Shown here: in pieces, positions 1 to 6,429 of the stretch
Position numbering within the stretch: the stretch's first letter is position 1
Layout of the letters: each line of letters opens with the position of its first letter
Origin: CAYJXJ01 sp964374095
GTDB taxonomy: Bacteria > Elusimicrobiota > Elusimicrobia > UBA1565 > UBA9628
DNA: 11,129 bases
Reading direction: 5' to 3'
NCBI GenBank assembly: GCA_964374095.1
Contig: CAYJXJ010000156.1
Location: 1-11,129, forward strand
Translations under genes and position numbers: made by a program
Notes under the pieces: model-generated
Seen by the model: the letters and a program-made list of their open reading frames with translations, nothing else
Database searches by the model: none
What the model was told of the DNA's origin: nothing

Positions 1-119
1 ACGAGTACGTCTGGGAGGTCTCGGGGGTGAGGACGGGGGTCTACATCTACCAGGTCGTGGCCCGCAAGTCCGGTTACCCCGAGGTCCGGGCGGTCGGACG
101 GGTCGCCGTTATTCGATAA
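1..119 (+). CDS. C-terminal end of a secreted or surface protein (partial)
   Basis: The window opens inside a reading frame whose first full codon is at 3 and whose stop is TAA at 117-119, followed at once by TAG. The 38 visible residues include WEVSG, SGVRTGVYIYQVVAR and GRVAVIR at the very end. This SGVYIY-x-V-x-A...G(K/R)-x-A-V-(I/V)-R pattern is the usual last beta-hairpin of FlgD-Ig-like or fibronectin-like C-terminal domains of large exported proteins, where it may act as a stalk or sorting region. The rest of the gene lies outside the window, so its main function cannot be told. The ending is common in predicted proteins of Elusimicrobiota and related uncultured diderms, which is the main hint to lineage. 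The frame is open, with codon usage like its neighbours. Confidence 0.7.
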   Translation, partial: EYVWEVSGVRTGVYIYQVVARKSGYPEVRAVGRVAVIR

Positions 120-219
120 TAGCTTTCAGCGGGCACATACAGCGGGTGGCGAAGTGAAAAAGAACAAAAGAAAACGGAAGGCACGCGAAGCGCTCATAAC
201 GCCGCCCAACGGCAGGCGA

Positions 220-1677
220 ATGACGGCGGCTGAGACCTCACCTCAGCCGCGGCTTTGGATCGCGGGCCGGCATATGCCGGCCCGCTCGGGCAAAAGCTTC
301 GCCGTCTGCAATCCCGCGACGGCTGAGATCATCGCGCGGGTCGCCGAGGGGAGCGCCGAAGACGTCGACGACGCGGTCAAAGCCGCGGCGTCTTCGGCGC
401 CGGCGTGGGGCCGCGTGGGTCCGCGGGAACGCGCCCGGATTCTGTTCAAGGCGGCGCAGCGGGTGCGCGAGCGCTCGGAGGAGCTGGCGGCCCTTGAGAC
501 CCGCAACACCGGCAAGCCCATCCGGGATTCCCGGGACGAGGTCGGCGTGGCGGCGGACTGCTTCGAATACTACGCCGGGGCGATCTCCAAGTTCTTCGGC
601 GAGACGATCCCGGTCGGCGGCAAGGGGCTCGACGTGACCCTCCGCGAGCCCGTCGGGGTATGCGCCTTGATCGTGCCGTGGAACTATCCCCTCCTGATCG
701 CGACCTGGAAGCTGGCCCCGGCCCTGGCCTGCGGCAATACGGTGATCTTAAAGCCCGCGAGCTACACCCCCTTGTCGGCGCTCCGATTGGCGGAAATCTG
801 CGCCGAGGCCGGCCTGCCCGAAGGCGTCCTCAACGTCATCACCGGGCCGGGCGGCGTCGTGGGGGAGGCCCTGGCGTCGCACGCGGGGGTGGCCAAGATC
901 TCGTTTACCGGAGAGACCGCGACCGGAGCCTCCATCACGCGCGCCGCGGCGGCGAGCATCAAGCGCGTCTCCTTGGAGCTGGGGGGGAAATCCCCGAATA
1001 TCGTCTTCGATGACGCCGACCTCGACGTCTGCGTCGAAAAATCCGTCTTTTCGGTCTTCTCGAACTGCGGCCAGGACTGCTGCGCCCGCTCGCGCGCGAT
1101 CGTTCACAAGAAAGTCTACGACCACTTCGTGTCGGCCGTCTGCGAACGCACCCGGCGCCTCAAGATCGGCGATCCCCTGGATGAGGGCACCGAGGTCGGG
1201 CCTATGATCTCGAACAAGCAGCGGCAGCGGGTCCTGGATTATGTCGAGCTCGGCATCCAAGAAGGGGCGCGCCTGGTTTGCGGGGGAGCCGCTCTTAAGG
1301 AAGGAGCCTTGGCCAAGGGCAACTACATCCTTCCCGCGGTCCTCTCCGGGGCCAAGGCCCGGATGCGGGTGGTGCAGGAGGAGATCTTCGGGCCCGTGCT
1401 GTGCGTTCTGCCTTTTGAATCGGAGGAAGAGGCGGTGCTTTTGGCCAACGATTCTCCCTACGGGCTCTCGGGCAGTCTCTGGACCCGCGACCTCGGCCGC
1501 GCCATCCGCGTGGCGAGGGGCGTCAAGTCCGGGGTCTTGAGCGTCAACTCGGCCTCCAGCGTGCATTTGGAGGCTCCCTTCGGCGGGTACAAGGCCTCGG
1601 GGATCGGGCGGGAGCTCGGCATGAAGGCCATGGAGCTCTATTCCGAGACCAAGAACGTCTTTTTCTCGGAAGTCTAG
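220..1677 (+). CDS. NAD(P)+-dependent aldehyde dehydrogenase, betaine-aldehyde-dehydrogenase-like
   Basis: Oxidises an aldehyde to the carboxylate in the cytoplasm; the substrate cannot be read from sequence, though the closest remembered relatives are betaine- and gamma-aminobutyraldehyde dehydrogenases. Numbered from the longest start (GTG 154, 507 residues), the transition-state Asn is N177 in PWNYP. The general base is E275 in LELGGKSP and the nucleophile is C309 in GQDCC. The 34-residue E-C spacing equals that of classical ALDHs. EEIFGPVL, the PFGGYKASGIGRE stretch and the C-terminal oligomerisation strand (YSETKNV) are intact. I prefer ATG 220 (485 residues), because LWIAGR...NPAT then begins about ten residues in, as in the family. 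Starting at GTG 154 would add a Lys/Arg-rich stretch foreign to ALDHs. Neither start has a strong ribosome site. The gene stands alone, 100 bp after the preceding stop. Confidence 0.93.
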   Translation: MTAAETSPQPRLWIAGRHMPARSGKSFAVCNPATAEIIARVAEGSAEDVDDAVKAAASSAPAWGRVGPRERARILFKAAQRVRERSEELAALETRNTGKPIRDSRDEVGVAADCFEYYAGAISKFFGETIPVGGKGLDVTLREPVGVCALIVPWNYPLLIATWKLAPALACGNTVILKPASYTPLSALRLAEICAEAGLPEGVLNVITGPGGVVGEALASHAGVAKISFTGETATGASITRAAAASIKRVSLELGGKSPNIVFDDADLDVCVEKSVFSVFSNCGQDCCARSRAIVHKKVYDHFVSAVCERTRRLKIGDPLDEGTEVGPMISNKQRQRVLDYVELGIQEGARLVCGGAALKEGALAKGNYILPAVLSGAKARMRVVQEEIFGPVLCVLPFESEEEAVLLANDSPYGLSGSLWTRDLGRAIRVARGVKSGVLSVNSASSVHLEAPFGGYKASGIGRELGMKAMELYSETKNVFFSEV

Positions 1678-1764
1678 GCGCCCGACGCGGGCCAGAATTT
1701 CAGGCATTCCGTGAGTATTCGCGCGGCATGGACTTGAGAATGGCAAAACAAGCACAATAGTCCC

Positions 1765-1782
1765 CCGGCGCCTTGGCGCCGG
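1765..1782 (+). other. Perfect inverted repeat between the aldehyde dehydrogenase and cyclase genes
   Basis: CCGGCGCC-TT-GGCGCCGG is an exact 8-bp inverted repeat (in RNA a 7-bp stem with a CUUG tetraloop). It lies 88 bp after the dehydrogenase stop and 28 bp before the cyclase ATG. A smaller hairpin, GCCCG-ACG-CGGGC (1680-1692), sits just after the dehydrogenase stop. No T-run follows either stem, so intrinsic termination is doubtful. A leader structure for the cyclase mRNA is as likely. Confidence 0.45.
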
Positions 1783-1809
1783 CATTATGAGCGACTTCAT
1801 CTTGAGACT

Positions 1810-3615
1810 ATGATCGAGGAAATAACTCTCCCCGTCCCCCCGGAACAGGTCTGGCCGATCCTGTCCAACACCAACCGTCTCAACCGCGCCCTGGGCTTGC
1901 CGGCCATGAGCGTCGACGGCGCCATGCCCGCGAGCTTCGCCCTCAAAGTGAGTTCGGGACTGCCGGGCCTCAAGCTCTCCTGGATTGAGAGGCCCTTCGA
2001 GTGGGTCGAGGGCCGGACGTGGCGCGTGGTCCGCGAGTTCGGCGGGGGTCCCCTGGCCCGCTTCGAGGGGGCCATGGACCTCTCGCCCCAAAACAACGGC
2101 ACCCAACTGCGCCTGGAGGTCCTCTTCACGCCCCGAAACGGCGTGGGGGAGTGGCTGGTGCGTTGGGTCGTGCTCCCGGAAGCCAGGCGGCGGGTGAGGG
2201 CGCTTTTGGAAGAAATGGCCCGAACGGCGCGGCGCGGCGAGGGGATCGCCTTTCCGTCCCGGAGGTTGAAGACCCCGATCCACGAGTCCGCGCTCAAACG
2301 CCGCGTCCAAGCCCTGCGGGCCCTGCCCGCGATCAAGGGAGACGTCGAGGCCGCGGCCGACCGACTGGAAGGCCACATCCGGGACGGCTACGACGACGAG
2401 GTCACCCGCATGCGGCCTTTCGAGCTCGCCGACCGGTGGGCTCTCCCGCGCGTGGCCGCGCTGCGCGCCTTTATGCACGGCGTCTCTTGCGGGCTGCTCG
2501 ACATGAGCTGGGAGGTGCTCTGCCCCAACTGCGCCCGGCCCGAGATACTCTCGGGCCTATCCAAGGTGAAGCCCGCCTCTCATTGCGACACCTGCCGGAT
2601 CGACTATGGGGTCGACTTCGACAACTCGGTGGAGCTGCGCTTCTCGGTCAACGCCGCGGTGCGCTCCGCGGTCACCGCGGTCTACTGCGCGGGCAGCCCC
2701 GCCCACGCCCCCTTCGCCGTCGCCCAGCAGGAAATCGCCCCGGCCTCCCGGCGCGACGTCGAGCTCGATCTGGCGGGGGAGTCCTACGTCCTGAGAAACC
2801 TCCAAGGCGGAGAGACCGTGGCCCTGCGACCCAACGCTGAGGGTCCCGGCGAGGTCTCGGTGGAGCTGGCCGGAGTCTCGGTGGAGCTTTTCTTCCGGCC
2901 GGGGAAGGTCCGACTGAATCTGAGGAACCCGGGAGCGGTTGCGGCGCTCGTGCGCCTGGAGCGGGAATCCTGGAAGGACCGCGCGGCCCGGGCATCGATG
3001 GTCTCGATGGTCCCGGAGTTCAGGACGCTATTCTCCTCGGAGGTGCTCGCGCCGGACGTCCAGATCGCCGTGCGAAACGTCGCTCTGCTCTTCTCGGACC
3101 TGAAAGACTCCACCGCCCTCTATGCGCGGGCCGGGGAAGCCCGCGCCTACGCGGTCGTCCAGAAGCACTTTGAGTACCTATTCTCGATCATCGAGGGTTG
3201 CGGCGGCTCGGTGGTCAAGACGATCGGCGACGCGGTCATGGCCGCCTTCCCCTCGGCGACGCTCGCCGTGGAAGCGGCCCTGAGGATCCAAGAGCGGATC
3301 GCGGAGCTTTCCAAGAGCCTCGAGCCCAAACCGCCCGTCGTCATCAAGCTCGGCGTCCATCACGGACCGGCCTTCGTCGTGGGAGCCAACGGCGCCCTCG
3401 ACTACTTCGGCACCACGGTGAATGTGGCCGCCCGGATCCAGAACGAAAGCAAAGGCGCCGATCTCGTGGTCTCGGACGGGGTCTACGAGGACCCGGGGGT
3501 GCGGGAGGTCCTGGCGGCGCACGCGCACGAGGCTCAGGAGTTCGCCATCCGGCTTAAGGGTCTCAGCGAGTCCTACGACTTGTGGCGGCTGCGTCCCAAA
3601 GCCCAGGTTGGCTGA
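1810..3615 (+). CDS. SRPBCC-DUF5939-class III adenylate/guanylate cyclase fusion
   Basis: A 601-residue cytoplasmic signalling protein with no membrane segment. Residues 1 to about 145 look like an SRPBCC/Bet v1-type ligand-binding domain (PPEQVW near the start, ending in a long helix of the PEARRRVRALLEEMA type). Residues about 155-355 resemble DUF5939: a helical part (FELADRW...MHGVSCGLLDMSWEVLC), a zinc ribbon C238-x2-C241...C259-x2-C262, and a beta-rich part. Residues about 420-597 are a class III cyclase. Metal-binding D430 (FSDLKDST) and D474 (KTIGD) are 44 residues apart, as in mammalian cyclases. K470 and D531 (LDYFG) are the ATP-selecting pair, and N538 and R542 (VNVAARI) are the transition-state pair. 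All are present, so an active homodimeric adenylate cyclase is expected. The ATG has no clear ribosome site; an 8-codon ORF (1787-1813) overlaps it. pdxH follows 22 bp later. Confidence 0.9.
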   Translation: MIEEITLPVPPEQVWPILSNTNRLNRALGLPAMSVDGAMPASFALKVSSGLPGLKLSWIERPFEWVEGRTWRVVREFGGGPLARFEGAMDLSPQNNGTQLRLEVLFTPRNGVGEWLVRWVVLPEARRRVRALLEEMARTARRGEGIAFPSRRLKTPIHESALKRRVQALRALPAIKGDVEAAADRLEGHIRDGYDDEVTRMRPFELADRWALPRVAALRAFMHGVSCGLLDMSWEVLCPNCARPEILSGLSKVKPASHCDTCRIDYGVDFDNSVELRFSVNAAVRSAVTAVYCAGSPAHAPFAVAQQEIAPASRRDVELDLAGESYVLRNLQGGETVALRPNAEGPGEVSVELAGVSVELFFRPGKVRLNLRNPGAVAALVRLERESWKDRAARASMVSMVPEFRTLFSSEVLAPDVQIAVRNVALLFSDLKDSTALYARAGEARAYAVVQKHFEYLFSIIEGCGGSVVKTIGDAVMAAFPSATLAVEAALRIQERIAELSKSLEPKPPVVIKLGVHHGPAFVVGANGALDYFGTTVNVAARIQNESKGADLVVSDGVYEDPGVREVLAAHAHEAQEFAIRLKGLSESYDLWRLRPKAQVG

Positions 3616-3637
3616 AGCGTTGCGGCCTGCGTCCGCG

Positions 3638-4216
3638 ATGAAGCCTCCGAATCCGTTCCCGGTCTTTGCCCGCTGGTTCCGGCAAGCCCGCGATCTGGGA
3701 ATCCAGGTTCCCGAGGCCATGTGCCTTTCCACGGTCTCGGACGCGGGGCGCCCCGAGGGTCGCATCGTCCTGCTGAAAAGCTTTGATCCTTCCGGCTTCG
3801 TCTTCTATACCGACACCCGCTCGGTGAAGGGGAGGTCCCTGAAAGTCCATCCCCACGCCTCTTTGACCTTTCACTGGGGCAAGCGCCAGGTCCGGGTGGA
3901 GGGCCGCGCCGTGGCCGTGACCCGGATCGAGGCCGACGCCTATTTCGCCACCCGGCCGCGCGAGAGCCGGTTGGCGGCCTGGGCTTCCCGCCAGAGCCGG
4001 ACCCTGGGCGACCGGGCCGCGCTCTGCCGCCGGTTCAACGTCATGAAACAGCGCTTCCGGGGCGGTCCCGTTCCCCGGCCTCCCTACTGGAGCGGGTTTC
4101 GGGTCGTTCCGGACGCCATCGAGTATTGGCGCTGCCGCCCGCACCGGCTTCACGACCGGTGGCTGTTCGCCCGCCTCAATTCCGGGCGCTGGCGCCTGAC
4201 GCGGCTCTACCCCTGA
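3638..4216 (+). CDS. pdxH: Pyridoxamine/pyridoxine 5'-phosphate oxidase, short N-terminus
   Basis: An FMN-dependent cytoplasmic enzyme making pyridoxal 5'-phosphate from PNP or PMP, the last step of PLP synthesis and salvage. The 192 residues follow E. coli PdxH almost throughout: NPFPVFARWF, GRIVLLKSFD, FYTDTRS-KG, RQVRVEG, YFATRPRESRLAAWAS-QS, and the catalytic HRLHDR with R170 and H172 (E. coli R197 and H199). The C-terminus (RLTRLYP) is complete. From ATG 3638 only four residues precede NPF. The N-terminal lid of E. coli (the LRREY segment with Arg14 and Tyr17) is missing and is not found in frame upstream. TTG codons at 3608 or 3620 could extend the protein slightly, and no Shine-Dalgarno is visible before any of them. 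The 22-bp gap to the cyclase suggests co-transcription. Confidence 0.92.
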   Translation: MKPPNPFPVFARWFRQARDLGIQVPEAMCLSTVSDAGRPEGRIVLLKSFDPSGFVFYTDTRSVKGRSLKVHPHASLTFHWGKRQVRVEGRAVAVTRIEADAYFATRPRESRLAAWASRQSRTLGDRAALCRRFNVMKQRFRGGPVPRPPYWSGFRVVPDAIEYWRCRPHRLHDRWLFARLNSGRWRLTRLYP

Positions 4217-4217
4217 G

Positions 4218-5540
4218 CTAGAACTGGGCGCGCAGTCCGAAGGAGCTCATGTTATCGGCGTAATTGTAGAGCTCGGGAATGGTCGAGTGGCGCAGGGTAT
4301 GCCGGTAGTCGGCGGTCAGAGCCAGCCACCGGAACAGGCTGTAGCCGAGGCTGACGCCGGCCGTATAGGTGTCGTCACGGCGTTGGCCGTTGAGGACATT
4401 GAGCCCGAAGAGGACCGGGACGGCCTGGGGATCGGAATACTTGTCCTGAGTGAATCCCCCGCTGGCTGCGACGGTCAGCTTGTCGATGCTCTGGGTGACG
4501 CCTAAGGAGACATTGTTTGAGACGTAGTAGCGGACCGCGGTGGCCTCCTGGCGCAGGCGGCTGGCCGAAAGATCCACGCTCGTGCGGGGCAGGACTTTAT
4601 AGCCCAGGCCCAGGCCCAGGGTCCATACGCCGGATTTGTTGGAGGGGGAAAGATTTTGGTTGTCGTCGTCATAGCGGGCCAGGGAGTAGCCGGCGCTGAA
4701 GCGGCCCTTGATCTTGGCGGTGAGTTCCCCTTCCACGCCCGCGTCCGCATTCCAGTCCTTGTGGTTGGCGCCTTTGCGTCCGGCGGAGTAATGCGTCAGG
4801 CCGCGTTGGCCCCCGATATAGAGGCGGGTCTTAGGCATGATCTTATAGCCGGTCCTAAAGCCGTAACGCTGCTCGGAGCGATCGAGCAGTCTGGCGAGCG
4901 CCGGGTTGACGTACTTGTCCCGCGCGCTCTGGGCGGTGCCCGCGACGAAGTACTTATCGCCCAAGGCGCGCTCGAGCTCCCCGCCTACCGTGTTCTGCGA
5001 GCGGCGCTCGCGGGCCACCAACTCGCCGCCGACCTTGGGGGCGAGGACCGGGGCTTGCGGGTTGTAAGGCGGGTCTTCGGTGTTGGTGAAATTATCCCAG
5101 ACCCGCGCGGTGAAGAGCTCCCCCTTGAAATCGTATTGGCCCTTGACGGACTGGGAGACGGAGTCGTTGGCGCGGGTCTGGATGCGGTAGTTGTTCGTCG
5201 ACAAGTCATAGCCGGCGCCCAGGGCATGACGTCCTCCGAAGGGGAGCGTGGCGTTGAAGCCGACGTTGTTGGTCACGAACCAGGAGCCCCGCACGCCGCC
5301 GCTGCAGGCGTTGGAGGAATTTGAGAGGCAGCCGTGCCGTGTCCCGTCGGCCTTGTCGCGGTTGACCTTGTAGATGTTGTCGTGGTAGGTGCCCTTGATC
5401 CCGTAGTAGGGGTGAAACTCAAGGCTTCCAGCCTTCAGGTTGGGGTTCAATTCCGCGAGGTCTTCCCAAACGCTCGCCCGGGCCGGCGGGGCCGACAGGG
5501 CCACGGTCAGGGCCACCAGCGCCGTCATGAATCGAAGCAT
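4218..5540 (-). CDS. Outer-membrane beta-barrel protein, BBP2 (putative beta-barrel porin 2) type
   Basis: A 440-residue outer-membrane protein. A Sec signal peptide (residues 1 to about 22, ending in ARA before SVWEDL) precedes a region resembling the start of BBP2-family (PF10082) barrels, with LKAGSLEFHPYYGIKGTYHDNIY. Many amphipathic strands follow, with repeated aromatic-Gly patterns such as LGLGLGYKVL and VSLGYSLFRWLALTADYRH. The last residue is Phe (LRAQF), the usual BAM recognition signal. An early loop holds two cysteines close together (GC...AC), probably a disulfide. BBP2 proteins are often linked to exopolysaccharide export, but no polysaccharide genes are nearby, so the role stays open. 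ATG 5540 is chosen over an ATG at 5567 because GAGGAG sits 5 nt upstream and the signal peptide then begins correctly. It has its own promoter (5600-5628), and its stop lies one base from that of pdxH. Confidence 0.85.
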   Translation of the reverse strand: MLRFMTALVALTVALSAPPARASVWEDLAELNPNLKAGSLEFHPYYGIKGTYHDNIYKVNRDKADGTRHGCLSNSSNACSGGVRGSWFVTNNVGFNATLPFGGRHALGAGYDLSTNNYRIQTRANDSVSQSVKGQYDFKGELFTARVWDNFTNTEDPPYNPQAPVLAPKVGGELVARERRSQNTVGGELERALGDKYFVAGTAQSARDKYVNPALARLLDRSEQRYGFRTGYKIMPKTRLYIGGQRGLTHYSAGRKGANHKDWNADAGVEGELTAKIKGRFSAGYSLARYDDDNQNLSPSNKSGVWTLGLGLGYKVLPRTSVDLSASRLRQEATAVRYYVSNNVSLGVTQSIDKLTVAASGGFTQDKYSDPQAVPVLFGLNVLNGQRRDDTYTAGVSLGYSLFRWLALTADYRHTLRHSTIPELYNYADNMSSFGLRAQF

Positions 5541-5571
5541 GAAAATCTCCTCGGGCGAAGGCGCCAAGCGG

Positions 5572-5585
5572 GGCCGGGCCCGGCC
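5572..5585 (-). other. GC palindrome in the 5' leader of the beta-barrel gene
   Basis: GGCCGGGCCCGGCC is a 14-bp perfect palindrome between the predicted transcription start (near 5593) and the ribosome site (5552-5546). It could protect the 5' end of the mRNA or be a protein-binding site. No T-run follows, so it is not an evident terminator. Confidence 0.4.
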
Positions 5586-5599
5586 GACAACAGGTAAGA

Positions 5600-5628
5600 A
5601 GTATAATGGATGACGGCAGGTTCGTCAA
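5600..5628 (-). promoter_or_regulatory. Sigma70-type promoter of the beta-barrel gene
   Basis: On the minus strand TTGACG (5628-5623) is followed by exactly 17 bp and TATACT (5605-5600), each matching the consensus at five of six positions. Transcription would start near 5593 and leave a leader of about 50 nt before ATG 5540. The box lies directly after the tatD stop, so the barrel gene can be expressed apart from the upstream cluster. Confidence 0.75.
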
Positions 5629-5643
5629 CCCCGGCCTACAAAT

Positions 5644-6429
5644 TCATTGGAGCCGGAACAGGTCCCGGGCGTTGCGGGTCGTTGCCGCGGCGAAGTCCTC
5701 CAGGGACAGGGCGAGTTCCTGGGCCAGCCGGGCGGCGATCTCGGGGATGGCCGCGGGTTCGTTGCGCTTGCCGCGGGAGCTTTGCGGGGGGAGAAAGGGA
5801 CTGTCGGTCTCCAGGACGATGGGGCCGACTCCCGCCTGGCGGAAGGCTTGGCGGAGGGCATCGTTTTTAGGGTAGGTGACGGGGCCATCGGCGCCGAGGG
5901 CAAATCCCAGCGCGGCGCAGGCCAGGGCCTCGTCCGGGGTCCCCGAGAAGCAGTGAACCACGCCCCAGAACCGCCGGCCCTGGGGGGGGGCGGGGCACGC
6001 GCCGCGCAGCACCGCGAGAAGGTCCGGGTAGGCTCCCCGGCAATGGATGACGGCCGGCATATCCCAGGTCACCGCCGCCGTAAGAAGGGCCTCGAAGCTG
6101 CGGCGCTGCAGGTCGCGGGGCAGCTCTCCCTTCACGTAGTCGAGCCCGATTTCGCCGACAGCCACGACTTCGGGCAGACGGACGCGACGGCCTAGGTCAT
6201 CGAGGAGTTGGTCTGAGAACTGATCCGCGTAGTAGGGATGCAGGCCGAGGGACGCCCGGATCTGGGGACGGGCCCGCGCCAAGGCCACGGCCGCGGGCCA
6301 TTGGCGCGGCTCGTCGGCGATCTCGACGATGGCGGCGACGCCGGCGCGGGCGGCGCGGGCGATGACGTCGTCGCGGTCCCCCGAAAAGCTCTCTTCGCCC
6401 AGATGGGCGTGGGTGTCGATGAATTGCAT
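5644..6429 (-). CDS. tatD: TatD-family metal-dependent hydrolase (probable DNase)
   Basis: A 261-residue cytoplasmic TIM-barrel hydrolase of the amidohydrolase superfamily. TatD relatives act as metal-dependent 3'-5' exonucleases or DNases with roles in DNA repair. The metal ligands are all visible: H7 and H9 (IDTHAHL), E93 (VGEIGLDY), H129 (VIHCRGA), H159 (VVHCFSG) and D209 (LETDSPFLPP). LGLHPYY (H64), the RGKRNEPA segment and the C-terminal TTRNARDLF are standard. The length is normal. The usual acidic residue after HCR is Gly here (HCRGA instead of HCRDA), a mild departure. The ATG overlaps the stop of the upstream TPR/HEAT gene as TGATG, which indicates translational coupling. An 8-G run (5982-5989) lies in the coding region. 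Confidence 0.93.
   Translation of the reverse strand: MQFIDTHAHLGEESFSGDRDDVIARAARAGVAAIVEIADEPRQWPAAVALARARPQIRASLGLHPYYADQFSDQLLDDLGRRVRLPEVVAVGEIGLDYVKGELPRDLQRRSFEALLTAAVTWDMPAVIHCRGAYPDLLAVLRGACPAPPQGRRFWGVVHCFSGTPDEALACAALGFALGADGPVTYPKNDALRQAFRQAGVGPIVLETDSPFLPPQSSRGKRNEPAAIPEIAARLAQELALSLEDFAAATTRNARDLFRLQ

Noticed and set aside
1734..1762. A possible cyclase promoter starting at TTGAGA (1734-1739).
   Set aside because: No -10 box with acceptable match lies at 16-18 bp (AATAGT or ATAGTC at best), so it is not listed as a feature.
748..2478. A 576-codon open frame on the minus strand opposite the dehydrogenase and cyclase genes.
   Set aside because: It is the mirror of two well-supported genes in GC-rich DNA, spans their intergenic region, and its translation is low-complexity Gly/Pro/Arg/Asp without any domain.
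2854..2888. A 14-bp direct repeat (GTCTCGGTGGAGCT) with a 21-nt period.
   Set aside because: It simply encodes VSVEL twice on neighbouring beta strands of the DUF5939 region; only two copies and no mobile or regulatory sign.
5606..5875. Plus-strand frames opposite the tatD gene.
   Set aside because: They are frame shadows of tatD, with Arg/Gly/Pro-rich translations, no ribosome site and no motif.
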